Source: Sulfolobus sp. SCGC AB-777_G06
GTDB taxonomy: Archaea; Thermoproteota; Thermoprotei_A; Sulfolobales; Sulfolobaceae
Assembly: GCA_003086555.1 (NCBI GenBank)
Contig: QEFN01000023.1
Location: forward strand, 1-16,803
DNA: 16,803 nucleotides
Reading direction: 5' to 3'
Within the stretch, counting starts at the first letter, position 1; every line of letters begins with the position of its first letter. Positions 7,230 through 14,258 of this stretch are shown here, in pieces. The notes under the pieces were generated by a model. That model saw only the letters and a program-made list of their open reading frames with translations. It made no database searches and was not told the DNA's origin. The position numbers were made by a program, and so were the translations under genes.

Positions 7230-8048
7230 ATGTGGTTCCTATATCAAGTAAGTAGTATATCTCAAGCATTAACTAATTTAGCAACAGAAATAATAGATGC
7301 AATACCATCAATAATACTCTTCGTAATCATAGTTTTAATTGGGTATATAGTTGCTGTGATAGTAGGCGACATATTAGGTAGGGTGCTAAGGAAAGAATTC
7401 GCTCGCTTTTCCGTGAACTTGGATCCTTCATATGTTGCAGGAACAGTAAAGGCATTAATTATAATACTCAGCTTGGCTATTGCCTTATCTATACTTAATC
7501 TCGGAGCAGCTACGGTCTATATTACACTAATAGCTAATTACTTACCTTACTTGGCTGGAGCAATACTATTACTAACACTTGGAATGAGTTTGGTAAATAT
7601 ACTATTAGATTACATGGCGAGACAAATGCCCGTACAAGACCAGTTTATAGCCGTTATTTTAAGTGTGTTAAGATTCGGTCTGTACGCAGTAATAATTACC
7701 ATAGCTGCTGAATTAGCAATTTTTGAATGGGTACCGTTAGTGAGTTCATACCTATTCTATGACATCTTGATCGGTTCTATCGTATTACTCTTTAGCTTTG
7801 CCATTACCGACAAGGCCTTAGATACTATTGTTAAGACTGATCCTAATGCAAATTATATAGCTACTTACGGAAGATTCCTACTTTACACAATTTTCATATT
7901 GATAGCAGTAGCAATAATTGTTCAGCCATTCGGTAATGTAACGTCGATTTTACAGACTTTATCTTGGGGATTAGCAATAGCGTTTGGAATATTATTAGTG
8001 CCGTTAATATACATGTTCGTCAAAAAGATGGTAGCAGAGATAAAATGA
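7230..8048 (+). CDS. Multi-spanning membrane protein related to MscS TM-helix proteins
   Basis: A 272-aa protein that is almost entirely hydrophobic, with about seven predicted membrane segments (near 25-48, 70-90, 98-125, 143-165, 170-195, 210-232 and 238-263). The first segment, with the following GDILGRVLRKEF, resembles the conserved TM helix found in archaeal relatives of small-conductance mechanosensitive channels. No MscS beta domain is present, so channel activity is not established. Loops are short, and the C-terminus is basic (VKKMVAEIK), likely cytoplasmic. It has its own promoter and is probably monocistronic. Its TGA stop (8046-8048) lies within the C box of the sRNA that follows, so transcript end and sRNA 5' end overlap. 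Confidence 0.75.
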   Translation: MWFLYQVSSISQALTNLATEIIDAIPSIILFVIIVLIGYIVAVIVGDILGRVLRKEFARFSVNLDPSYVAGTVKALIIILSLAIALSILNLGAATVYITLIANYLPYLAGAILLLTLGMSLVNILLDYMARQMPVQDQFIAVILSVLRFGLYAVIITIAAELAIFEWVPLVSSYLFYDILIGSIVLLFSFAITDKALDTIVKTDPNANYIATYGRFLLYTIFILIAVAIIVQPFGNVTSILQTLSWGLAIAFGILLVPLIYMFVKKMVAEIK

Positions 8049-8095
8049 TGAGAACTCCCCAGACAGATAAGTGAAGACTCCTTTAAGTGCTGATT
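8043..8095 (+). ncRNA. Double-guide C/D box sRNA, predicted to target both strands of 16S rRNA helix 27
   Basis: Predicted guide RNA for 2'-O-methylation by L7Ae, Nop5 and fibrillarin. Boxes: C = ATGATGA (8045-8051, perfect), D' = CAGA (8064-8067, one base off CUGA), C' = GTGAAGA (8071-8077, near-consensus), D = CTGA (8090-8093, perfect). Both C-to-D' and C'-to-D spacers are exactly 12 nt and D'-C' is 3 nt, the classic archaeal layout. The reverse complement of the D guide contains ACTTAAAGGA, and of the D' guide CTGGGGAGT. Both strings occur in archaeal 16S rRNA as I remember it, at about 909-918 and 883-891 (E. coli numbering). By the N+5 rule the predicted targets are about U912 and G886; another CAGA at 8060-8063 would shift the second. 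The C box overlaps the upstream gene's stop codon. The T-run after the D box is also the TATA box of the next gene. Confidence 0.85.
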
Positions 8096-8101
8096 TTTAT
8101 A
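8094..8101 (+). promoter_or_regulatory. TATA box of the PCD gene, also the T-tract after the sRNA
   Basis: TTTTTATA is centred 26 nt before ATG 8124, giving a leaderless transcript. The same T-run follows the sRNA D box directly, so one short sequence may both end or bound the sRNA and start the next gene. Confidence 0.65.
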
Positions 8102-8123
8102 CTTCCTTGGAACAATATATCTC

Positions 8124-8402
8124 ATGAAAAAACTTACTCAAGATGAAATAAGGATTTTTTTAGATAATTCTAAAGGTTGGAACTTAAAGGATAATAAGTT
8201 AGAAAAAGTCTTCTTATTTAAGGATTTTAGAGAATCAGTCCAATTTGTAAATAAGATCCAACTCGTAGCTGATGCTATGAATCATCATCCAGATATATGC
8301 ATATACTATAACAAAGTTATTATCCAACTTACTACCCATGACGTAGATGGTATAACGGATCTTGATGTGGAGTTAGCGAAAAAGATAGATGAAATCAAGT
8401 AA
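8124..8402 (+). CDS. Pterin-4a-carbinolamine dehydratase (PCD/DCoH family)
   Basis: Family enzymes dehydrate 4a-hydroxytetrahydropterins to quinonoid dihydropterins. The 92-aa length is typical. The family motif is complete: MNHHPD with H54, H55 and P56, then YYNKV (60-65), LTTHD with H72 and D73, and GITDLD (76-81). The first catalytic-type residue of the signature is D50 in VADAMNHHP. ATG 8124 is favoured by the TATA box 26 nt upstream. Its true substrate in an archaeon without an obvious aromatic amino-acid hydroxylase in view is uncertain; a role with other pterins is possible. Its 3' end overlaps the convergent gene below by 8 bp. Confidence 0.92.
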   Translation: MKKLTQDEIRIFLDNSKGWNLKDNKLEKVFLFKDFRESVQFVNKIQLVADAMNHHPDICIYYNKVIIQLTTHDVDGITDLDVELAKKIDEIK

Positions 8403-8904
8403 GTTTAAAGATTATTCCTTCTTTTCCACCAACTCTAGTACCTTTTTTTACCCTTACCCTTAAGATATTTTCTTCAATTCGTATATCCCCAGCCATATAA
8501 ATCTTTATTATTTTGCCAGGTAGGTGCCAGACAGCTTCGTAAGGGTATTCAGCTATTTCTTCACTATATATGTTATAATACTCATTTAAACCTTTTCTTA
8601 ACGTGCCCGAGAAATATAGTAGGAACTCAATGATAGGGTGGTGTTTATCTAATAACTTAATTTTCACCCATTTCACGTAAGCTTTAACTCTTTCCCCATT
8701 TATTATTATTTTCTCTTCATCAATTAGTTGTTGTAGATTTCTCTTTATGGTGATAATTTCTCTCTTAACTTCATTTTTGTTCAGGGAGACGTAATAACCA
8801 AACTTATCCATATAATAAAAAGTCGTAAACTGAGTTACTTTACCGTCTCTGCTAAAGTTGAAAAAACCTGATGCATATATAGGAATTACATTATCGGAGC
8901 TCAT
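8395..8904 (-). CDS. Conserved-looking protein of unknown function, 169 aa
   Basis: I do not recognise a family. There is no signal peptide or membrane segment, so it is probably cytoplasmic. The composition is mixed alpha/beta with many aromatic residues; alternating hydrophobic strands dominate the second half (for example KIIKIYMAGDIRIEENILRV). A basic, glycine-containing C-terminal stretch, VKKGTRVGGKEG, precedes the end. The ATG at 8904 lies 3 nt after the stop codon of the upstream cysteine-rich gene, so the two are almost certainly one operon and may be functionally linked. The 3' end runs 8 bp into the convergent PCD gene. Confidence 0.75.
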   Translation of the reverse strand: MSSDNVIPIYASGFFNFSRDGKVTQFTTFYYMDKFGYYVSLNKNEVKREIITIKRNLQQLIDEEKIIINGERVKAYVKWVKIKLLDKHHPIIEFLLYFSGTLRKGLNEYYNIYSEEIAEYPYEAVWHLPGKIIKIYMAGDIRIEENILRVRVKKGTRVGGKEGIIFKLT

Positions 8905-8907
8905 ATT

Positions 8908-9624
8908 TTACTTTTTAGCCGATCTTCTTTTTCTGCCACTTTCATGCTGTAATAGTGACTCTATAGCTTCTTTCAATTCTCGACAGGTATTAACTTTAGC
9001 AAAAACTAAGTTTATGAAACAACACAAGCTTCTCAGTCTCTCAAATGAGGTAAACTTTATTGAGTTCTGTGGTCTCTCTGTAGAGATTGCCAAGAACTTA
9101 GCTTGACCAGCTAATGCCTTAAGTACTAACCTTTCACTGGTCAGTAGCTCGGTTGATGTCCATCTCCCCTCACTTAGTTCTGGCAATTTAGGTTCGTTTT
9201 GCTGAATACCTTGACAATCTTCATTAAATTCTACTTCTTCTTTTTTGTCCATAAGGTCTACAACTTCTGATTCGTTAGTAGTTTGAGTTCCTAAAAATTT
9301 TTCAAAAAGCCCTTTAAGTTCTTGATTATTGTAAGCACAACAGCTTAATTTTCCTAGTTCTTCCAGCATAGAAAAATCTCTCAAGGTAATGTTATTCGTT
9401 CCCCGACTAGTTGAGATAGACAAAAGAGTAGGGCCATTTGGTATCATAAGTACTTCAAATCGGAAGTAGTTACTTTCAGCTAGTCTGATAATGTAGGTCT
9501 TATTCCCTTCATTTGATAGTTTTCTAAATTCTTCTAATTTTGAAGTCAAAAATGTTTTATCACAAGTAGAAACAAGAAAATTAAAACCTCTGATATCTTT
9601 CACACACTCCGTTGAACACAACAT
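8908..9624 (-). CDS. Cysteine-rich protein of unknown function, 238 aa
   Basis: No family recognised. Nine cysteines (3, 7, 21, 95, 96, 137, 201, 202, 214) include two adjacent pairs, an unusual number for a soluble thermoacidophile protein; disulfides or metal/Fe-S binding are possible. An acidic low-complexity linker (about 115-150) separates an N-terminal alpha/beta part from a C-terminal helical part. The C-terminus is strongly basic (SGRKRRSAKK), which could bind nucleic acid. No membrane segment. ATG 9624 is supported by a TATA box at leaderless distance. It is first in a two-gene operon with the 169-aa gene 3 nt downstream. A winged-helix gene lies just upstream with a perfect inverted repeat between the two, so this operon may be its target (inference). 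Confidence 0.75.
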   Translation of the reverse strand: MLCSTECVKDIRGFNFLVSTCDKTFLTSKLEEFRKLSNEGNKTYIIRLAESNYFRFEVLMIPNGPTLLSISTSRGTNNITLRDFSMLEELGKLSCCAYNNQELKGLFEKFLGTQTTNESEVVDLMDKKEEVEFNEDCQGIQQNEPKLPELSEGRWTSTELLTSERLVLKALAGQAKFLAISTERPQNSIKFTSFERLRSLCCFINLVFAKVNTCRELKEAIESLLQHESGRKRRSAKK

Positions 9625-9649
9625 ATATACTAAATCTCGATTTGTAGAA

Positions 9650-9657
9650 TATAAAAA
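9650..9657 (-). promoter_or_regulatory. TATA box of the cysteine-rich protein operon
   Basis: On the minus strand TTTTTATA is followed by 25 nt and then ATG 9624, a strong leaderless-type promoter. Confidence 0.65.
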
Positions 9658-9673
9658 TATTTGAGGCTTTTAG

Positions 9674-9690
9674 ACTAAAACACTTTTAGT
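9674..9690. promoter_or_regulatory. Perfect 17-bp inverted repeat, candidate operator or terminator hairpin
   Basis: ACTAAAA CAC TTTTAGT has 7-bp arms and a 3-bp spacer. It directly abuts the stop codon of the winged-helix gene and lies 16 bp upstream of the TATA box of the cysteine-rich operon. It could be the binding site of the winged-helix protein or an RNA hairpin ending its transcript. Confidence 0.5.
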
Positions 9691-9939
9691 TCATACGCCT
9701 GCTAATAGTAGATTAGTGTTTTTAGTTAATTCATAGTAGTATTTTCTTCCTTTTCTGATATTTACAAGTCCGAATTTCTGCAATAATTCTAAATGATATC
9801 TAGCAGTTGAATAATTTATTTTAAGCTCTTTAGATATTTCGTATGCGGTTTTAGGTCCATCTCTCAATGCTTCTATTATCCTCTTTCTAGTCTCCCAACC
9901 TGGTAGGGCTAATAGCTCATCTACTTTTGTTATGCTCAT
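9691..9939 (-). CDS. Winged helix-turn-helix transcriptional regulator (ArsR-like)
   Basis: An 82-aa single-domain DNA-binding protein. The fold is readable: helix 1 around 8-13, helix 2 in WETRKRIIEALRDG, the HTH pair in KTAYEISKELKINYSTARYHLELLQKFG (about 30-57) with recognition helix INYSTARYHLELL, and a wing in LVNIRKGRKYYYELT. It has no metal-binding Cys/His set of the classical ArsR type and no ligand domain, so the signal is unknown. Start ATG 9939: an ATTTAAG box lies at leaderless distance (9965-9971), and a stronger CCTATAAAAA (9981-9990) would give a short leader. It is transcribed towards the cysteine-rich operon, which begins 66 bp after its stop. Confidence 0.88.
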   Translation of the reverse strand: MSITKVDELLALPGWETRKRIIEALRDGPKTAYEISKELKINYSTARYHLELLQKFGLVNIRKGRKYYYELTKNTNLLLAGV

Positions 9940-9964
9940 AGGACTATTCTAGCTTTCCATTATG

Positions 9965-9990
9965 CTTAAATCTAAGCAGTTTTTTATAGG
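9965..9990 (-). promoter_or_regulatory. Promoter region of the winged-helix gene
   Basis: Two TATA-like boxes are visible on the minus strand: CCTATAAAAA at 9990-9981 and ATTTAAG at 9971-9965. The first would give a leader of about 15-20 nt, the second a leaderless start at ATG 9939. Confidence 0.4.
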
Positions 9991-10019
9991 AATAATTTCA
10001 TTTTTAGTGAATAAATTCA

Positions 10020-10304
10020 TTATCTAATGGGAAAATACCTGTCTCTATTCATGAACATTACAACTAGAAGAAACAATACCAGTGCAAAGACAGCAAATGA
10101 GTAGTACGGTTCTCTAAGTCCTAATAAGAGTAGAAGAAATATTGAAAAAGGTATAGGAAGAAAAGTCTTATTATTTAGACCGTGGAACAGTGAAAAACCA
10201 ATAGCAGGTACTAAGAATAGAGGATTGTAGATCGATAGTACAAGTAGGATGAGTAATATCATCAAAAGCAGGATTCTCAGTATGTTAATTCTCTGTGTCA
10301 ACAT
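10020..10304 (-). CDS. Small membrane protein of unknown function, 94 aa
   Basis: Not recognised. Leucine- and isoleucine-rich, with about three membrane segments (near 8-25, 28-42 or 50-62, and 68-86), an N-terminal basic residue and a basic tail after the last segment (NRDRYFPIR). ATG 10304 is supported by a TATA box (10330-10336) with its centre about 29 nt upstream. That box starts right after the stop codon of the nitrilase-type gene upstream, so it probably has its own promoter although the genes run the same way. A 12-bp palindrome TGAATAAATTCA (10008-10019) follows its stop directly. Confidence 0.65.
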   Translation of the reverse strand: MLTQRINILRILLLMILLILLVLSIYNPLFLVPAIGFSLFHGLNNKTFLPIPFSIFLLLLLGLREPYYSFAVFALVLFLLVVMFMNRDRYFPIR

Positions 10305-10329
10305 AATTATTTGATAATTATTGGTTGAG

Positions 10330-10336
10330 TATAAAT
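10330..10336 (-). promoter_or_regulatory. TATA box of the small membrane protein gene
   Basis: Minus-strand ATTTATA lies at leaderless distance from ATG 10304, directly next to the nitrilase-family stop codon (10337-10339). Confidence 0.55.
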
Positions 10337-11146
10337 TTATAGCTTATGTAAAACTTCGTGGAAACTTTGTAAATGATCTCTGAAACTGCTGAAAAATCTA
10401 TTTTTCCTAACTTCATTTAAATTAATCTCTGTGATTATTCTATCCTCTTCAAATAATTTTGCTGTACTAACAATTTCTCCTAAAGGCGATACTACCATTG
10501 AACCTCCCCAGAAGAACTCTTCTTCTTGGCTACCGACAGTATTTACAAAGACGCTCCATACACCACTTATGATAGAATGGGCTTTAAGCAAGGCCTCCCA
10601 TTGCTCCTTGATTGCTAGGGTAGAAGAAAGCCTTCTCATAGGTGAAGCAGCTGGAATCATAATTACGTCTGCTCCCATTAGCGCTAGTGCCTCTATTGGT
10701 TCGTAGTGCCACGCATCTTCACATATTGTGACACCGAACTTATATCCTTTGTATTCATATATCCTTAAATCAGTCCTAGGATCGCCTGGTTGAAAATACC
10801 TTCTTTCTTCAAAAAGCCCGTAGGTGGGTAAATAGAACTTGTAAATATAATCTATTTTTCCCTCGATTATTACGGCAGCACTATTTCTAAAAATACCAGG
10901 TCTTACCTCTTTAACCAACCCTGCGATTACACATTTAGAATGTTCTGAGAGCTTATTTACTGCTTTTTCGCTTTCCTTATATACCTCAAATACAAGGTCT
11001 CTAAGCACGTAACCCGTAAGCGATAGCTCTGGAAATACTACACAGTCTGCTGATGAGGTTTTAATTATTTCTATGTGTTTTTGAAAGTTATGTGTAACGT
11101 CACCCAATTTAGGTCTGATTTGTGCTAACTCTACTCTTAACCCCAT
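10337..11146 (-). CDS. Nitrilase-family glutaminase, likely ammonia-donating subunit of NAD synthetase
   Basis: Carbon-nitrogen hydrolase that probably releases ammonia from glutamine for the adjacent NAD synthetase. The catalytic triad is clear: E40 in FPELSLTGY, K103 in YKFYLPTYG, C142 in TICEDAWH. Two further signatures match the glutaminase domain of glutamine-dependent NAD synthetases and not nitrilases in general: the YLPTYGLFEERRYFQPGD stretch after the Lys, and VNTVGSQEEEFFWGGS. 269 aa is one free-standing amidase domain. ATG 11146 overlaps the 3' end of nadE by 10 bp, implying translational coupling and equal expression. In the fused bacterial enzymes this domain is N-terminal; here it is a separate gene downstream. 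Whether it pairs physically with NadE is inference. Confidence 0.9.
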   Translation of the reverse strand: MGLRVELAQIRPKLGDVTHNFQKHIEIIKTSSADCVVFPELSLTGYVLRDLVFEVYKESEKAVNKLSEHSKCVIAGLVKEVRPGIFRNSAAVIIEGKIDYIYKFYLPTYGLFEERRYFQPGDPRTDLRIYEYKGYKFGVTICEDAWHYEPIEALALMGADVIMIPAASPMRRLSSTLAIKEQWEALLKAHSIISGVWSVFVNTVGSQEEEFFWGGSMVVSPLGEIVSTAKLFEEDRIITEINLNEVRKNRFFSSFRDHLQSFHEVLHKL

Positions 11147-11982
11147 TGTCTAGGATATCTCCAATCGGAATTTATAGCCCTTCCGCTCAATCTGAATATT
11201 TCGGGAGGAAGTCTTTTGTGTTGAGAAGTCTTAACCATTTTGATTATTTTATTAATCGCTGAGATGTCGGTATTAGTAATCTTACTTATAGTTTCTTCAT
11301 CAAGCATTTCCTCAAATTTAAGGTATAGGATCGAGTCTATCGTTTCGTAATCTAATCCTATTTCTCCTTCTGCAGTTTGTCCTTCCCAGAGAGCAGGAGA
11401 CGGAGGTTTCTTCACTATTTCTTCAGGAATTCCTAAGTGTAGTCCTAGAGCCCTTACTTGGGTTTTATACAAATCACCTATTGGCAATATATCAACTCCT
11501 CCGTCACCGTATTTAGTAAAGTATCCTAACATAAGTTCACTTTTATCTCCGGTGCCAACGACTAGGTAATTGTGTTTTTGAGCAAAAGCGTATAGAAGAA
11601 TCATTCTAACTCTAGCCTTTATATTTCCCACTACTAGCTTATCATCAGTCCCAACAGCTTTATTGAATAATGAAGTTATTTCGTCAATATTAATTACAGA
11701 ATAGTTTTTCTCAGTAGCGTTTACAAGTTTTAAGATAGAGTAAGCGTGTTGTAAGTCTTGATGTGGGGTAGAGTTAGAAGGCATAAGTAAGAAGTAAGCG
11801 TTTTTAGTAGCTTTAGAAAGAAGTACAGCCGTTACTGAAGAGTCTATCCCTCCGCTTAACCCTACTATTCCTCCTTCTTTTCCGCTTTCCTTAATATATT
11901 CTCTTATTCGTTCAACTAGGTACTCGGTTATCTTGTCAAAATCAACTAAAAGTAACTTTTTCCTTACGTAATCTGGCATCAT
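11137..11982 (-). CDS. nadE: NAD+ synthetase
   Basis: Amidates nicotinic acid adenine dinucleotide to NAD+ with ATP, the last step of NAD biosynthesis. PP-loop SGGIDSS at 43-49, MPSNSTPHQD (67-76), N120 and RVR at 124-126 in the ATP site, GTGDKSE at 143-149, KYGDGGVD at 157-164 and PIGDLYKTQVR at 167-177, all standard for the family. At 281 aa it is the synthetase domain alone. The ATG (11982) directly follows the TAG of the upstream membrane-protein gene with no base between; a second ATG comes next, so the start could be either. Co-transcribed with the overlapping glutaminase-type gene downstream. Confidence 0.96.
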   Translation of the reverse strand: MMPDYVRKKLLLVDFDKITEYLVERIREYIKESGKEGGIVGLSGGIDSSVTAVLLSKATKNAYFLLMPSNSTPHQDLQHAYSILKLVNATEKNYSVINIDEITSLFNKAVGTDDKLVVGNIKARVRMILLYAFAQKHNYLVVGTGDKSELMLGYFTKYGDGGVDILPIGDLYKTQVRALGLHLGIPEEIVKKPPSPALWEGQTAEGEIGLDYETIDSILYLKFEEMLDEETISKITNTDISAINKIIKMVKTSQHKRLPPEIFRLSGRAINSDWRYPRQWG

Positions 11983-13581
11983 CTATAATATATTAGAAGC
12001 TGAGGTATTTACAGTATACGTTGCAAAATAATAATTGTAGTAAACTTGAACCGTAAAAACAGTACTGTTTATACTCTCGTTAAATTGCGGTGCGTATGCG
12101 AAGACTAAACCCGTCGAGTTGGGTGGTATTATTCCCGATGAGAAATCCCAGACCATATTTAAGTTATTAGGTATTGAGACTCTAACTAAAGTTATATTCA
12201 CGGGATAAGGTTTATCATTGTATACCTTAATTAGTAATGCGTCATAAGGAAGTTTTCCTAAAGGATAAACGCCTTCTATTGTTAATGGGTTTGATTGTAC
12301 GTAATTTATGTGAGCATAAACAGCTAGAGAACTTAGTAAGGTTACGAGTAAGAATAAAGGAACTAGGATTTGTCTCTTGAAATTGACTTTTACTGTGGGA
12401 ATCTTATTATAGTCGATATTGTACAAGGATAGAAAAAGTAAGGGGATCCACATAATGAAGTATTCTGTTAATGTTCTCCATAAGAACCAGCTTATTATTA
12501 TCGGAAAGACCCATATGCTTTCTCTTATTACTTCAAAGTACCTGCTGTAAAGGTAAATGAGAAATAGGCTTACAGTCCCGAGGCTTATGGTGAAGAACCA
12601 AGGTTCTAAGGGATAGAATCCTGAATAAGATATTACGCTAAGGCCTATTTGCCCCACCGGAATTGTAGCAGAATCTGTGGTAATAACGTTTGTAATAAAT
12701 GATGTGGAATTCCAAATGAGGAATGGTATAGTTAGCATGGAGACCGAGAGAGAGAAAGGTAACAGATATTCCCTTAAGAATCTCTTTTTACTCTCATAAG
12801 TCTTCAGCTTATATATTAGGAGAAAAGGTAGAGCAAGCCATGAAAGTTGCGTGAGCATAGTTGCGAGACCTAAAGACGTACCTCCTAGTTTATCTTTTCT
12901 TACGTAGGCTATGGCTAGAAAGGTAGTTGGAATTACGATAAAAACACCGTAAAATGGAGGTATGGATACTGCCGTCATAATATAGATGAATATTATAGGT
13001 AATAGAGCGAAAGGATCTTCTTTTTTTCTTCCTTCAATATAAATTAAGATTACCAATATTACATCAAAAACTATGTTTTCTAGGTTAAGAAAGTATGGAG
13101 GCAGATCAAAGACTTTTAGGAATACATAAAGGGGTATGTAGATTATAAAAGAGAGAGGTGGATAAATGTAAGTGTTAGCTATACCCCCCGCTAAGGTATA
13201 AGTAGGACACACCCCTTGAGGGTAGTAAGTTACTGCGTAAGGATCTTTACCTTGAAATAGTGAGTTTAATGCTTCATATATATACTCCATATCGTCCGTT
13301 CCAAACGAGTTAACTAAGGTTATACTTATCAGTAGAAAGGTAATACTAGATATAAATGCTACGTAATCGTCTACACTCGTTATCTTTCTGTTAGGATTAA
13401 CTAGTTGTGGATTCATTACTAGAATTAGTATAGCTATTAAGAAGAAGAAGGAGAGAGAAATTATTGAGGCTGAAATAGGGTCAGAGAGTACGCTAGCTCT
13501 GAAATTTATCACTATGAGTACGTATAAGACCACGGAGGTCAGTATTAAGTATGTTATTCTATGACGGAGATTATTATCCAC
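11983..13581 (-). CDS. Multi-spanning membrane protein, GT-C glycosyltransferase-like
   Basis: A 532-aa membrane protein with roughly 11-12 hydrophobic helices and a C-terminal beta-rich, sequon-containing domain (about 430-532) probably outside the cell. The first large loop has GTDDMEYIYEAL (D96, D97, E99), then GKDPY and YIYPPLSF, a pattern seen in GT-C transferases that use lipid-linked sugars. That suggests a role in S-layer or surface glycosylation, but sequence alone is not decisive. The start is GTG 13581; an ATG two bases upstream is in another frame and opens only a 9-codon ORF. A weak GATTAAAG lies about 25 nt upstream. The TAG abuts the ATG of nadE, so expression is coupled although no shared function is obvious. 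Confidence 0.75.
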   Translation of the reverse strand: MDNNLRHRITYLILTSVVLYVLIVINFRASVLSDPISASIISLSFFFLIAILILVMNPQLVNPNRKITSVDDYVAFISSITFLLISITLVNSFGTDDMEYIYEALNSLFQGKDPYAVTYYPQGVCPTYTLAGGIANTYIYPPLSFIIYIPLYVFLKVFDLPPYFLNLENIVFDVILVILIYIEGRKKEDPFALLPIIFIYIMTAVSIPPFYGVFIVIPTTFLAIAYVRKDKLGGTSLGLATMLTQLSWLALPFLLIYKLKTYESKKRFLREYLLPFSLSVSMLTIPFLIWNSTSFITNVITTDSATIPVGQIGLSVISYSGFYPLEPWFFTISLGTVSLFLIYLYSRYFEVIRESIWVFPIIISWFLWRTLTEYFIMWIPLLFLSLYNIDYNKIPTVKVNFKRQILVPLFLLVTLLSSLAVYAHINYVQSNPLTIEGVYPLGKLPYDALLIKVYNDKPYPVNITLVRVSIPNNLNMVWDFSSGIIPPNSTGLVFAYAPQFNESINSTVFTVQVYYNYYFATYTVNTSASNIL

Positions 13582-13632
13582 ATCAATTCAATAACCTTAA
13601 GGCTTTAATCGTTTTTCATTATGTTCAATTAA

Positions 13633-14139
13633 TCAATGATTTATCAGTTCTAATACTTTCTTACTTAAATAATAGAAAAGATTTTCTCTGTTTTTCTCCG
13701 TTATCTCATATATTTCCTCTCCTAGCTTTATCGATCTGTGAACCACAGCAAAGAGAGGGATTTCAGAGTCGAGTATTCTCGTTATAAGAGCCTTTAAGCT
13801 AGGCACAGAGAGCTCCATAGGTCCTATTTCATCAATCGCTATTAATTGCGGGTTATTAAATATCTCTAGCTCTAGTGATTTTACGAATTCTTCATTTAGA
13901 ACAACGCTGTATTTACCTATTTTCACACTTCCGTTCTGTTCTGTAGATGCAAGCATAGCTTCTTTTCCTGAAGATATGCTTACTATTTTAAACCCTACTC
14001 TATTAGTCCCTTTCCTAATTTCAGGACAATAGAAACCGGTAACGTTAATGTTTTTAGAGCGGAGTTCTTTCACGATTTTCATTAAAATAGTAGTTTTACC
14101 TACTCCAGGTCTTCCAGTAATGAATATCTTGTTTTTCAT
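13633..14139 (-). CDS. THEP1-type nucleoside-triphosphatase / nucleotide kinase
   Basis: P-loop NTPase of the THEP1 family, which hydrolyses NTPs to NDPs; the cellular role is not established. Walker A is GRPGVGKTT (9-17). Walker B is IAIDEIGPMEL (around 100-110) and VVHR follows at about 133-136, both typical of the family. Length of 168 aa is normal. ATG 14139 is supported by a TATA box 27 nt upstream. It is the first gene of a long minus-strand run: the GT-C-like gene begins 51 nt after its stop, so read-through is possible. Confidence 0.9.
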   Translation of the reverse strand: MKNKIFITGRPGVGKTTILMKIVKELRSKNINVTGFYCPEIRKGTNRVGFKIVSISSGKEAMLASTEQNGSVKIGKYSVVLNEEFVKSLELEIFNNPQLIAIDEIGPMELSVPSLKALITRILDSEIPLFAVVHRSIKLGEEIYEITEKNRENLFYYLSKKVLELINH

Positions 14140-14162
14140 GCTAATTATCGTTTTATTCGAGG

Positions 14163-14170
14163 TTAAAAAA
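14163..14170 (-). promoter_or_regulatory. TATA box of the THEP1-type gene
   Basis: Minus-strand TTTTTTAA is centred about 27 nt before ATG 14139, indicating a leaderless transcript. The 119-bp divergent region also serves the HemQ-like gene; a weaker TTAATATG (14232-14239) lies about 24 nt before ATG 14259. Confidence 0.55.
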
Positions 14171-14258
14171 GGATTGAAAAGTGTATTGGTTAAAGATGAA
14201 TAGAGTATGAGTACTAAAAAGACGAAAAGTGTTAATATGAGGAAGTGAACGTAGTATT

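Noticed and set aside
8858..9106. Plus-strand open frame of 82 codons
   Set aside because: Antisense to the two-gene operon, whose frames are longer and have a promoter and tight spacing.
10431..10706. Plus-strand open frame of 91 codons
   Set aside because: Antisense shadow of the nitrilase-family gene, whose catalytic motifs are on the other strand.
13554..13583. Nine-codon ORF with an ATG overlapping the GTG start of the GT-C-like gene
   Set aside because: Could be a regulatory upstream ORF, but so short a frame is expected by chance and nothing else supports it.
14207..14248. 13-codon ORF (starting MSTKKTK) before the HemQ-like gene
   Set aside because: Too short and without a clear promoter or ribosome-binding site; likely chance in leader DNA.
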